Origin: JAFGSZ01 sp964492185
GTDB lineage: Bacteria; Bacteroidota; Bacteroidia; Bacteroidales; UBA10428
DNA length: 49,084 nt
Reading direction: 5' to 3'
Assembly: GCA_964492185.1 (NCBI GenBank)
Contig: CAZBJH010000009.1
Coordinates: 1-49,084 of the forward strand
A program made the translations under genes and the position numbers. The first letter of the stretch is position 1, and each line of letters begins with the position of its first letter. The notes beneath the pieces are model-generated. The model was given only the letters and a program-made list of their open reading frames with translations, was not told the origin of the DNA and made no database searches. Below are positions 33,724-43,322 of this stretch, in pieces.

Positions 33724-36700
33724 CTAAGGCAATGACCGGGTGTAAAATGTTTTGATCATAAAATTATCAACAAAAAAAGTATCCCGGTTCTTATTAAAAA
33801 AATATATTACGATAATATCATCAGGAGATATATTGCTTGTCTCAGTGACCACATGCACTGCTTTCTGCCAACCTGCCTCTCCACCAGTAAATGAACGTAT
33901 ATCCAGATATTCCCATTGATATGCCCGACCTTTTTTATTCCTGACCTCAAAAGCAAGCAAAGGGGCAGCACCTTCTTTCAGCAACACATCAGCAGAAATC
34001 ACGATATTTATATCTTTGCCTCCGGAAAGGACTTCAAAGGGCTGCTTAAATGCAGAGCTGAAAAGTTGCAGTGAATCTATCTTTTCACACCCCATCTTAT
34101 CTGAACATTCAGGATATACCGTATCCTCCGGTTCAAAGTCAGGCCAATAAGGGTTTGCTGAGGTATAATCGTTGCATGATGAAAAAAGAGGGACACGTTC
34201 ATTACAGGTATCCGTATGTGAAAAAACCATCAGACCCCCAAAACGGGTTTTGGTTTCATAGTCCAAACAGGAAAACTGCTCCTTGATCAGTCCTATAACC
34301 TTTTCCGGACTGTATAAATTAACATTCACATACCCGAATTTATCATATTCCGTTGACCTGACGATATCGAATAATCCCCCCAAATCACCTGTATTATTAA
34401 AGCGTTGATAGATGATATGATCACGAATACCAGAAGAAAGCAGATCATTGAACGAAATGGTATCATCCAGGTTAACAACCCATAAAATATCATTATCCTC
34501 TTCATCGGCCATTTTTCCCATTTCCCGGGCAAGCAGCCGGTAATCGTATAACTGCCGCTGGGATATGGTTTTCCGGGATAAAAAACAACAAACCAGTATG
34601 ACCGTAATGGACAGCAGTCCGAAAGAAATCCATAAAGCCGTAGCAGACGACCGTTTTTTAAAAAGTACCCAGACGATCAACAGTAAAAGCAAAAAAAACA
34701 GTGAATACGAAAAAATAAATGCTGTTACAACCGGGTTATTTTCATATTTGTATGTAATTGTATGTGATCCCGCTGGAATCACAGCGGAGATATACATGAA
34801 ATCCGATGTAAAATGATTGGCTGGTTTACCATCAACCAAGACACTCCAGCCTGTATAATCTAACTGCAGAAAAGTCAGGATGCTTGCTGTGTCGGATTGG
34901 AAATATACTTTGCTCTCATGAGGTGAAAAAGAAAGAAAATACACTTCAGCATCGGACAAATCTCTTTTAAAGGCCTGGTTGTATTTTCTCAATACCGAAT
35001 CATGTACATATATTACATCGTCATCATACATATATCCTTCCTGGCTGAGCATTTTATAAGGCCGAAGCTCCCGTGCCAAATAAAGAGGCGGATGATTCAG
35101 CACTGACCTTTTCAGGCCGGGAAAGCTATCAGCCAGAAAATAATATGGATCGATAAGGAAAGAAGTAAAGGCATCAAAGGAAATTTTCTTTTCATAAATG
35201 CCCATATTTCGCCAAAGAATATCATTTTTCAGGTACTCATCCGAATTTTTTATTACAGGGGTGTCATCAGGTATAGGGAATCCTTCAGGCTGGCTGTTCA
35301 TATATTCTGCAATTTCACGAGGTTTATTCAAAGAAAAAACAGTGTAATAGCTGTTCAGGTTAACGGCAATAAAGAGATCAAAAAGAATCAGTCCGTATAC
35401 CAAACGAGAAAAGTATCTTCTTTTCCTGTAGAACATTAATAAAGAAAAGAGCATGCCCAGCAGAATAAGTTGAATGCACCCGTTTAACTTAACGTGATGA
35501 AAAAATGATGCCTGATTCAGAAAAGCAGTTATATCCTGTTTCAAAAGACCGGTAATGGTCTGTTCAGCAGACTGGTGCACATGAGCGTATATGATCAGCA
35601 CAAAAACAATAAGGAACACTGATCCGGTAAATGCCAGGATTGCAGATTTACGGCTCCTGGTAAGTTGAATGGAACGCGGAAGATGGATCCCCGTGGACAA
35701 TACAAAGGCAAACAGGGCGAAAAAAGAGAAATAGGCCGGCATCCTGAACCGGTTGATGAGAGGTACATGGTCATACAACAGTTTATGCAGGGGCAGAACC
35801 GGTCCGAGCGAGACCAGCAGACAGAACAATCCGAACAACAAAATGACAACCTCCGCTCCTTTTTTACTGAAACGAAGTGAATGCAGGAAAAATATCAGAA
35901 AAACAATTCCGAAATAAAGATTCCTCATCGACAGGTCGGTTTGGAACAACTCACTGTTCTTTGCCGTGGCAAAAGGCAGCATAACAGACAGTAAAGACGG
36001 CAGGGTAAATGAATGAACGATCGCCTGTTCGTATGCAAGTCCTTCTGACAGCCGGCCGGTATAACTTCCGACCTGGATGACCGGGATGATCAGGACAAGG
36101 CAAAGACCCGTCCCGATAAAAGCAAGCAACATAAGAAATTTAAAGGTTTTAATGCGCCATGAAGGATTACCGCCTTTTCTGATAAGATAATAAACTAACA
36201 TGATTGCCAGCAGGTAGCCCGTAATAATAGTCATGGTCTGATAACCGCCTGTAACCTGGAAAAACAAAAAAACGGCAAGAATCAGCGTGTTAAGTAGCGA
36301 GGGGCTGTCCATATTCTGGAGAAAGAAATACACGATCCAGGGAACAAAAGCAGCGCCAATTATAGCAAACATAGCCTGGCCGTGGCCGATAAAATACCCG
36401 CTCATCATGAAAACGGCACCGGAGACAAAGGCTGCTCCCCGGTTTTGATTAAAATAATAAACAAGTCGGTACATACCGTACCCCGCCAGGAATATGTAAA
36501 TAATGAAAAGCACATGCAATGTATAAATGGAATAACCGCCGAACAGTCCAGCGATCCATACCTCCTGAGACCATAAAGGAAGCTGCAAATCGGTATGCAC
36601 CGGATATCCGGTCAGTATGTATGGGTTCCACAACGGAAAAATACCATTGTTAATGCACTCGCCGGCATAATAACGAAAGGGCAATACCACCGAAAGCATA

Positions 36701-36804
36701 TCCCATTTCAGAGTACAGATAAACATGGAAATTGGCCAGTAGGCGACTATTGCTATAATCAGAATACCAATAACAGGAGTAATCCTGCTTCTAAAACTAT
36801 GCAT
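33724..36804 (-). CDS. YfhO-like large membrane protein with C-terminal beta-sandwich module
   Basis: A 1026-residue protein. Residues 1-480 contain about twelve membrane segments. The family-typical first loop reads WDMLSVVLPFRYYAGECINNG, then PLWNPYILTGYP, as in YfhO proteins (GT-C fold, glycosylation of wall or lipid polymers in Firmicutes). An extracytoplasmic domain lies at about 485-690, two or three further segments at about 695-765, and a soluble end. The last 110 residues (EYLDIRSFTGGEAGWQKAV...VIYFFNKNRDTFFVDNF) resemble the module at the end of the 30342 gene and near the start of the 37762 gene. It converges on the response regulator with 17 bp between stops. Confidence 0.75.
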   Translation of the reverse strand: MHSFRSRITPVIGILIIAIVAYWPISMFICTLKWDMLSVVLPFRYYAGECINNGIFPLWNPYILTGYPVHTDLQLPLWSQEVWIAGLFGGYSIYTLHVLFIIYIFLAGYGMYRLVYYFNQNRGAAFVSGAVFMMSGYFIGHGQAMFAIIGAAFVPWIVYFFLQNMDSPSLLNTLILAVFLFFQVTGGYQTMTIITGYLLAIMLVYYLIRKGGNPSWRIKTFKFLMLLAFIGTGLCLVLIIPVIQVGSYTGRLSEGLAYEQAIVHSFTLPSLLSVMLPFATAKNSELFQTDLSMRNLYFGIVFLIFFLHSLRFSKKGAEVVILLFGLFCLLVSLGPVLPLHKLLYDHVPLINRFRMPAYFSFFALFAFVLSTGIHLPRSIQLTRSRKSAILAFTGSVFLIVFVLIIYAHVHQSAEQTITGLLKQDITAFLNQASFFHHVKLNGCIQLILLGMLFSLLMFYRKRRYFSRLVYGLILFDLFIAVNLNSYYTVFSLNKPREIAEYMNSQPEGFPIPDDTPVIKNSDEYLKNDILWRNMGIYEKKISFDAFTSFLIDPYYFLADSFPGLKRSVLNHPPLYLARELRPYKMLSQEGYMYDDDVIYVHDSVLRKYNQAFKRDLSDAEVYFLSFSPHESKVYFQSDTASILTFLQLDYTGWSVLVDGKPANHFTSDFMYISAVIPAGSHTITYKYENNPVVTAFIFSYSLFFLLLLLIVWVLFKKRSSATALWISFGLLSITVILVCCFLSRKTISQRQLYDYRLLAREMGKMADEEDNDILWVVNLDDTISFNDLLSSGIRDHIIYQRFNNTGDLGGLFDIVRSTEYDKFGYVNVNLYSPEKVIGLIKEQFSCLDYETKTRFGGLMVFSHTDTCNERVPLFSSCNDYTSANPYWPDFEPEDTVYPECSDKMGCEKIDSLQLFSSAFKQPFEVLSGGKDINIVISADVLLKEGAAPLLAFEVRNKKGRAYQWEYLDIRSFTGGEAGWQKAVHVVTETSNISPDDIIVIYFFNKNRDTFFVDNFMIKTFYTRSLP

Positions 36805-36881
36805 TGAATTTTATATATCAGGTATTTTGTAAATAAAAAGCTTTTAGCCAGCCGGTAACCCTCCCGGTAAGGGCAGACATA

Positions 36882-37790
36882 TCAGGGCAGAACAAAATCT
36901 TCCAGGTCACCCGGATAACCGGGCGGTTCACCATTAAGGAAGATCAGCCGGAAATCTACAGTGCCATCATCGTAAACATCGGCAATAACAAAATTATCAC
37001 CCTCCCCCTCTCCCATGCCTGTAGCGATAAAGGTGATGTTATCATAGTGATGGTACATATAATCGGCACTCCAGTATGCTGCACCTACATCACCGGCAAA
37101 CATGTATACAGAAATATCCGGCGAAAGATCATGAAAAACCGGTTCAATTTCTGTCCAAAAATTGATCGTATCTGCCCTACCTGAAAACGAATTCGGTTTA
37201 ATCTTGCTGTAAATATTATCCTCATCCCACCACAAAAGCTGATGAAAACATACAAAAATATTCCTTATTTGTGAATCCTGATTAATAATAACACCCTCCA
37301 GAAATTCCAGTTGTTTACCTGAAATATTCCAGTTGTCAATATTCGGATCCAGCACAATAAAAATATCATTATTACAGCGAAAAGAATAATACGTTCTTCC
37401 ATATCGTTCTTCGAACAATTCCCGGTTTTTCATATCATGATTCCCGGCAACGAAATAGGTAGTACAATTTAAAAATGATAAATCATCTTCAACAGCATTC
37501 CATTCTTCCGGTAAACCTTCTTTGGTAATATCCCCCGGAAGGATACCGAAACGGATCAGCGTATCGGTATTGATCAACTCAAAATTATTTACAAACAGGG
37601 GATAAATCCCCGTTTGTTCCAGCCCCGGAGTTCCATAAACATGTCCTGCCACAAAAAATGAATATTCTCTTTGCGTTTCTTGTTCCGGCTTAACCTCCTC
37701 CCGGTCACAGGCACAAACAAAGCCTATCAGCAACCAGGCATAAAGGAGAGCAGCTGTTTTCCTATAAGTAAAACATATCGGCCACATCAT
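36882..37790 (-). CDS. Calcineurin-like metallophosphoesterase lipoprotein
   Basis: A 302-residue predicted lipoprotein: hydrophobic segment then lipobox VCAC with Cys28. Metallophosphoesterase blocks are visible as GILPGDI (GD), VAGNHDMK (GNHD), VCFHQLLWW (His) and MFAGDVGAAY (the GHxH position, reading GDVG). Block I, normally DxH, reads AGHVYG, so the first metal-ligand Asp appears to be Ala. It may therefore bind one metal or use another residue. The start overlaps the 3' end of the CotH-type gene by 29 bp, which implies translational coupling and a shared task at the periplasmic or outer face. Confidence 0.75.
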   Translation of the reverse strand: MMWPICFTYRKTAALLYAWLLIGFVCACDREEVKPEQETQREYSFFVAGHVYGTPGLEQTGIYPLFVNNFELINTDTLIRFGILPGDITKEGLPEEWNAVEDDLSFLNCTTYFVAGNHDMKNRELFEERYGRTYYSFRCNNDIFIVLDPNIDNWNISGKQLEFLEGVIINQDSQIRNIFVCFHQLLWWDEDNIYSKIKPNSFSGRADTINFWTEIEPVFHDLSPDISVYMFAGDVGAAYWSADYMYHHYDNITFIATGMGEGEGDNFVIADVYDDGTVDFRLIFLNGEPPGYPGDLEDFVLP

Positions 37791-40740
37791 CCTCTGTTCC
37801 TCTTATGGAATTATCATTATCAAGTAACACCGATCCCTCTTCTATTATGAATATTTCATGAATGTTTTTCATTTTTCTGTCATTAAGGATCACCTTTGCA
37901 GGGCCAAATTCAGCTTTCTTTTTAAACGCGATAATTCCATACCTGCAATTTTCGAGTGTTATGTTATTTAACTCCGTCAGACTCAGGTCCTTTGAAGCTA
38001 CCCCGATTTTTGCCCCTTTTACAGAAACATTCGACACATAGAGTTCAGACCGTTCACCGGAGCTTATTCCTTTATCTGTAACATTTACAATTTTGCAATC
38101 CGATATATCCACTACGCTGCCCGAAAAATCAATGGCATCATTGCCACAATCGCGAAAAAACGAATTTTTTAATGTCCCCGTACCAAAATCCGAATCAAAG
38201 GCATCTGAAAAAATATTATCAAACCGGCAATTGTTCATATAAAAATCTGACAGGATTATATTCAGTGCATCTTCACACCGGTTATCCGTAAACCAAACAT
38301 TATCCATATCTACATCCGATTCGTAAAAACTCACCCCACCGGTGAGTGTCCAGCCATCCATATCAAGTGTATTCAGCTGTTCAAAACGCACATTATTTAA
38401 CAAGGATCTTTTTCCGGCCTGCAAAACGATAAAGCCCATTCCCGTGCCATCACCTGAGTGGACCCTGACAGGATTATCCCGGGTGCCTTTCATATATACC
38501 GGTGAATAGGAAATAAAAGCAGCCCCGCGTGTAAGGTCAAGTGCTGCACCGGAAGAGAAATGCACCTCATATCCTTCAGGAATAAGGATGGTTTTCTGGA
38601 CTGTCACATTGCTGTTTATCATTATCTTATTTCCGGATACATTGAATAATTTACGTATAATATCCATATTGCCTGTCAGTGCATTATCCCTTACTTTAAA
38701 CCGGCGAGGGGCCCTCCAGGGCATAACCATCCCGGGTACCGGATCATTCAGATACCCGGTCTCAAAATATATCTGATCAATATCATCCATATTATCCTGA
38801 TCAAAACTCACTATTCGCTTACCTTTGGCAGGAATAACGACCTTCTTACCGATCATGACCTCCCTTCCGCCACCATATGAATATTTTACCGCCCTGACCG
38901 GTGAGTTAAGAAAATTCCTGATCTCGTATACATTTTTATCATTTTCTTTATAACACTTGATCAAATAAGGTGCAAGGTCTGCCGGGTATTGAATGGTGTC
39001 GGTACTTACTGCCTCATTTAGTTTTGATCTGATGTCCAACTCTTTGTTTAACAGCTGTTCATTATTGGCAAGAAATGCCAGGTTTTCCCTCAAATCTTCC
39101 GCATTTGCAATAATACTATCGTAGTTGTATGAATAAGATTGAAACTCTTTCTTTAATTGCTTTTCATATGCCTGCAGGCCGGAATCAATAATGGTTTTAA
39201 ACTCTTTAAGAAACTGTTCATCTGAATACTTTTGTAAAAAATGTAAATACCGTTCGGTAAACTCCTTATTTTCAAAAGCAGTGGCAAACAACAAAAGGTC
39301 CTTACTCATTTTCAACCCTTTATATACTTCCAGTCCGAAAAAAGAGCCGTTAAACCTTTTATCTGTATTTTCCGAAGCATAGCAATCATAAGCAATAGGT
39401 TCCAGCTTGCTGGTAACCGGGTTAATATAAAACCGGATATTGTGCCATATAAAACCATGAAAAGCCATAAGCACCTCGGTTAATGCATAATATTTTGCAA
39501 GCTGATCAATCTCAAAAACATCAGTAACACTTGCAGTCCCGTTACGATAACCTTCGATAAGGTCCTGGCCGTTAAGAAAAGCCCCGTACAACTCTGGTGA
39601 TCCTTGGATGCGATTCTCCTTGAAAGGCTCGATCAGGGCAATCTGTGCACAGGGAGCATTATAAAAGTGGTTTTCATTTGAGTGGTCTTTTTGTATTTGC
39701 CAGAAAAAATCTTCCGAGAGTTTCATTATGGGAGCTTCCCGCCGCTTGTTACGTTCCAGCAAATGCCTGTCAAAATGTTCCTCATAAGCATAAATGCCCA
39801 GGCTCTTACCGTTCAGTTTTACAGGAACAAATCCGTACCTGGTCGTTAACACATCTTCCTGCAATAATAGCTCATGGGCCGTCCATTCATGCAAATATCC
39901 CCTGGATAAGGGAGTCTGGATATTAAATGTACGCATCCCTTTCCACGAATCGTCTTTTCTCATCTTCACCCGGAACGACCATTTTTGCCCCTGCAAATGA
40001 TCCAGCCAGTCACCTTTCAGCCGCACTTTTGCCTTCAGGGTATCTGCCCCATACTTCAACTTAACCTTAACATAATCGCCACTCTCGGTAACCAGAACAC
40101 CCCTTTCGAAAGCCTGTTTTCTTTTTGCATACAGCTGGTCATATCCCTCCTGTTCAATTAACAGTTCAAGTGCTTTTTGTTCATACTCCGGGTATGTTTT
40201 CTCCGGCAACCGTTCAATTTTAAGGTCATCAAAAAATATTGTGTCCTTACCTTTATTCCAGCAATATATCTTTAATTTGTCATATTTATTTATTGGCGGT
40301 GTAAACACATCCAGCGTGATTTTCTCCCAGCCATCCTCTGACATCCCGAAACCGTCATTATTCCCGTAATAAGCTTCATCATCCACCCCGTCGGCAACCA
40401 GAATTCCTTCATCATTACTCCCGTAACGCCATACGGATATCCGGTAATATTCATCCGGCTGAATATCCCCAATAGTAATGGTCATCCCGTAAGGCTGGTC
40501 AGGAGTGAGCATCACTGAGTAATTTCCCGACCTGGAAACCCTGCCGGATTGGGTATTGAAATTGCCAAATTCGTATCCCTGTCCATTGATAAAGGATTGT
40601 GTGTCTTCATTGCCATTCTCGGCATCACATGAAATTGTAAATTCAGGATCTGCTGTATGATCCGAACCCTTTTGTGTGCAACTGCTCAATAGCGCTAAAA
40701 AACAGGCCAAAAGACCATTAATTTTCAGGACGTGTTTCAT
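37762..40740 (-). CDS. CotH-kinase-like lipoprotein with beta-sandwich and beta-helix domains
   Basis: A 992-residue predicted lipoprotein (lipobox LSSC, Cys21). Domains in order: beta-sandwich module (about 35-175: YRISVWRYGSND...LKIYCWNKGKDTIFFDDLKI); a CotH-like region (about 215-480) with VRLKGDWLDHLQ, KWSFRVKMR, RYGFVPVKLNGKSLGIYAYEE and HNIRFYINP...IAYDCYAS; a linker; and a right-handed parallel beta-helix (about 750-960) built from short repeats such as NCRFDNIFSDAF and NSFFRDCGNDAIDF. CotH proteins are secreted atypical kinases. Here the usual DxD of the metal site reads DCY, so activity is uncertain. The combination with a beta-helix suggests binding or modification of a surface polysaccharide or protein (inference). 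Confidence 0.72.
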   Translation of the reverse strand: MKHVLKINGLLACFLALLSSCTQKGSDHTADPEFTISCDAENGNEDTQSFINGQGYEFGNFNTQSGRVSRSGNYSVMLTPDQPYGMTITIGDIQPDEYYRISVWRYGSNDEGILVADGVDDEAYYGNNDGFGMSEDGWEKITLDVFTPPINKYDKLKIYCWNKGKDTIFFDDLKIERLPEKTYPEYEQKALELLIEQEGYDQLYAKRKQAFERGVLVTESGDYVKVKLKYGADTLKAKVRLKGDWLDHLQGQKWSFRVKMRKDDSWKGMRTFNIQTPLSRGYLHEWTAHELLLQEDVLTTRYGFVPVKLNGKSLGIYAYEEHFDRHLLERNKRREAPIMKLSEDFFWQIQKDHSNENHFYNAPCAQIALIEPFKENRIQGSPELYGAFLNGQDLIEGYRNGTASVTDVFEIDQLAKYYALTEVLMAFHGFIWHNIRFYINPVTSKLEPIAYDCYASENTDKRFNGSFFGLEVYKGLKMSKDLLLFATAFENKEFTERYLHFLQKYSDEQFLKEFKTIIDSGLQAYEKQLKKEFQSYSYNYDSIIANAEDLRENLAFLANNEQLLNKELDIRSKLNEAVSTDTIQYPADLAPYLIKCYKENDKNVYEIRNFLNSPVRAVKYSYGGGREVMIGKKVVIPAKGKRIVSFDQDNMDDIDQIYFETGYLNDPVPGMVMPWRAPRRFKVRDNALTGNMDIIRKLFNVSGNKIMINSNVTVQKTILIPEGYEVHFSSGAALDLTRGAAFISYSPVYMKGTRDNPVRVHSGDGTGMGFIVLQAGKRSLLNNVRFEQLNTLDMDGWTLTGGVSFYESDVDMDNVWFTDNRCEDALNIILSDFYMNNCRFDNIFSDAFDSDFGTGTLKNSFFRDCGNDAIDFSGSVVDISDCKIVNVTDKGISSGERSELYVSNVSVKGAKIGVASKDLSLTELNNITLENCRYGIIAFKKKAEFGPAKVILNDRKMKNIHEIFIIEEGSVLLDNDNSIRGTEDDVADMFYL

Positions 40741-40784
40741 AAAACCAAAAATAAAATAATATATTTATTCCTTATTTGTTCGTA

Positions 40785-40792
40785 CAAAAGTA
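40785..40792 (-). promoter_or_regulatory. Candidate -7 box for the CotH-type operon
   Basis: On the minus strand TACTTTTG matches TAnnTTTG, giving a start near 40777 and a leader of about 37 nt. The -33 region is weak. The rest of the 241-bp divergent gap to 40985 is AT-rich and must hold the opposite promoter, which was not resolved. Confidence 0.5.
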
Positions 40793-40984
40793 TTATTTTT
40801 TTTTTGTCTTATGCATAGTGAGTTTTTCTCCTGTGGACATGGCTAAAAAAGTTACATTCGTTTAAAATGTTATTAATAGATAATAGAATAAAATTGTTAT
40901 TTATTTTATTTTCCTTTTCAAAAATAGTATCATTAATTTCTCTTAGTTTATCTCATTAACTGTTTTTTTCTTAGTACTCACGTG

Positions 40985-42583
40985 ATGAACAAAGCTTTTA
41001 CCTATATCCTACCCGGGATTATCCCGATATTAGTAGTTCTTTCAGGCATACTGTTTCATAATGCAATTGGATACTATTACCTTACAACAATTGATCCTGA
41101 ATATGCATATTTGTTCAACGGGGCTTTACTTGGTCAGTTAAAAATTGATCTGGGTCACATTGATCATCCGGGCACGCCTCTTCAGATATTAATCGCCTTT
41201 ATTTCACGGATAATTCATGTATTTCACACCGGTCATTCCTATTCTGAATGTATTATCCTTTTCCCGGAAGTTCATTTAAAATATACGAATATTTCCACCA
41301 TTCTTTTGAATGGTGTTGTATTATACATTGCCGGACTTCTGCTATACAGAAAATATCACCGTTTGATTTATTCATTATTTATACAATCTTCTCCATTTTT
41401 CGCCATACTTACAATAACTGTATTAGGCAGGGTTATACCTGAATCAATAATTGGAATTGCATGTATATTAATGATTTATTACATTATAGTATACTGTGAA
41501 AACGATAAAACTACCGGTTTAAGGCATGTCATTATTTTTTCCCTTATTTCCGGATTGGGGCTTTCGATAAAAATAACATACCTTCCTTTGCTATTTATTC
41601 CCATAGTATTGTTGAAAGGATGGTATAATAAAATAAAATATATACTGTTCACCTTTCTTTCATTCTTTGTTTTTTCATTCCCATTACTGACCAAATTCAA
41701 TGAATTCGGGGACTGGGTAACATCTCTATTTATTCATAGTGGCAGGTACGGGCAGGGAGAAAAGGATATCATCAATATTACCGGTTTTAAACACAATCTT
41801 CACAACCTGTTTATCGATAATAAAATACTGATTATCATACTGATATTATCAGTCATCACATTATTAGTCATATCTTTTAATAGAGAGAAAAGAAAGCTGC
41901 ATATTTTCAGGGCTTTACTGGGAATCCAAATTGCCATTATAGTTCAGTTTATAATTGTGGCAAAACATTTTGCTTTTCATTATATGGTGCCCGCACAATA
42001 TTTATCATCCATCAGCATACTATTACTCATAAAACTAATCTTTAATAAAAAACAACCGGCAATATACAGGGCATATGAAACAGTTTTTTTATCTGTAATC
42101 ATAACGGTACTTTTGTTCATTACCGGAACAAAGCTTATTAAAAACTATTCGGGAAGAGTTGCCCGGCTGAATGAACGTGTTGAAACACTCGAATTTGTAA
42201 ACAGAAACCTTACTGGCAAGCCAATAGTTATTGTCCCGGAAAATTACAGGGGGCCATTTGTTGAAAGGGGTCTGATCATGGGATATTTCTACAGTGGAAA
42301 ACACCGATACGAATTCGGGCGATCGATTAAAAAGTATTATCCGGATACTTATTTTTATCTGCCCTGGAAAAATGCTTATTTTGTATGGGGAAATCATTTT
42401 GACATTGAAAGATTCAAAAAAAAATATCATGATTTTTATTTATATATTGGCAAAATAAATTTTGAAATAAAAGAAGATATAGTTCTGGGATATACATCCT
42501 ATAAGTATCATATATATTATCAGAATGAACATACGAATGAATATATTTACCGTTTCACAAGGGAAGACGATCCCGGAACTTAA
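40985..42583 (+). CDS. GT-C-like membrane glycosyltransferase (paralogue 2)
   Basis: A 532-residue polytopic protein counted from the ATG at 40985; a GTG immediately before it is the alternative. The first loop has IDPEYAYLFNG (Asp at about 37) and HIDHPGTPLQ (Asp at about 60). Later blocks are IHSGRYGQG and AKHFAFHYMVPA, and the C-terminal soluble part has KKYYPDTYFYLPWKN. It aligns with the 30342 and 43323 proteins throughout but lacks the beta-sandwich tail. It is likely a polyprenyl-phosphate-sugar-dependent transferase working at the outer side of the inner membrane. It starts a plus-strand run of four genes. Confidence 0.75.
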   Translation: MNKAFTYILPGIIPILVVLSGILFHNAIGYYYLTTIDPEYAYLFNGALLGQLKIDLGHIDHPGTPLQILIAFISRIIHVFHTGHSYSECIILFPEVHLKYTNISTILLNGVVLYIAGLLLYRKYHRLIYSLFIQSSPFFAILTITVLGRVIPESIIGIACILMIYYIIVYCENDKTTGLRHVIIFSLISGLGLSIKITYLPLLFIPIVLLKGWYNKIKYILFTFLSFFVFSFPLLTKFNEFGDWVTSLFIHSGRYGQGEKDIINITGFKHNLHNLFIDNKILIIILILSVITLLVISFNREKRKLHIFRALLGIQIAIIVQFIIVAKHFAFHYMVPAQYLSSISILLLIKLIFNKKQPAIYRAYETVFLSVIITVLLFITGTKLIKNYSGRVARLNERVETLEFVNRNLTGKPIVIVPENYRGPFVERGLIMGYFYSGKHRYEFGRSIKKYYPDTYFYLPWKNAYFVWGNHFDIERFKKKYHDFYLYIGKINFEIKEDIVLGYTSYKYHIYYQNEHTNEYIYRFTREDDPGT

Positions 42584-42607
42584 CAATAATAACAGGATAT
42601 TTGACAG

Positions 42608-43321
42608 ATGAACCTCAGCATTATCATACCTCTGTTTAACGAAGAAGAATTTATCATTAAGGTTTTGAAAAAAATTGAGGGCCTGGATTTTCCTCCTTTC
42701 GTAAAATCAACTGAAATAATCATTGTAAATGATTGTTCAACTGATGATTCATCACATATTGTAAATGAATACATAAAAAATAAACCTAATCATCACCTGT
42801 TGAATCAAAATATAAACAAGGGAAAAGGAGCTGCCGTCAGGAAAGGTTTTGAAGCCGCTAAAGGAAATGTGTTCCTTATTCAGGATGCAGATCTTGAACT
42901 TACGCCGGATGATATTCCCGCCATGCTGATCGCTATGCATGAACTGGGAGTGGAATTCATTAACGGATCAAGATATATACCCGGAATAGTAAGGCCGGTT
43001 TTTTCGTATCGCCGGTATTTGGCAAACCGGTTTTTTACATTTTTAACCTCAATCCTTGTTAATGTTAAGCTGACAGATATGGCCTGCGGCTATAAATTAA
43101 TACACAGGGATCTTGCCGAAAAAATCGAACTGAAAGAAAACAGATTCGGCATTGAAGCAGAAATGATATTGAAGGCTTTGAGGATTAAGCGCAATAATGT
43201 AGCTGAAGTCCCGGTACGTTATTACCCCAGAAATCTGGGTGAGGGGAAAAAATTTAAAACTATTGACGCTTTTCGAATATTATGGACAATATTCAAATAT
43301 GGCCTCCTAAAATTAAGTTGA
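42608..43321 (+). CDS. GT2 glycosyltransferase, DPM1/polyprenyl-phosphate type
   Basis: A 237-residue GT-A enzyme with no membrane segments. It has SIIIPLFNEEEFI at the N-terminus, nucleotide-site VNDCSTDD (about 40-47), the QDADLE motif (about 92-97) holding the metal-binding DxD, GSRYIPG, and the DMACGYKLIHRDL acceptor-side block. This pattern is that of dolichyl/undecaprenyl-phosphate sugar synthases. It lies between two GT-C-like genes, 24 bp after one and 1 bp before the next, which fits a donor-synthase/transferase module. Confidence 0.88.
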   Translation: MNLSIIIPLFNEEEFIIKVLKKIEGLDFPPFVKSTEIIIVNDCSTDDSSHIVNEYIKNKPNHHLLNQNINKGKGAAVRKGFEAAKGNVFLIQDADLELTPDDIPAMLIAMHELGVEFINGSRYIPGIVRPVFSYRRYLANRFFTFLTSILVNVKLTDMACGYKLIHRDLAEKIELKENRFGIEAEMILKALRIKRNNVAEVPVRYYPRNLGEGKKFKTIDAFRILWTIFKYGLLKLS

Positions 43322-43322
43322 C

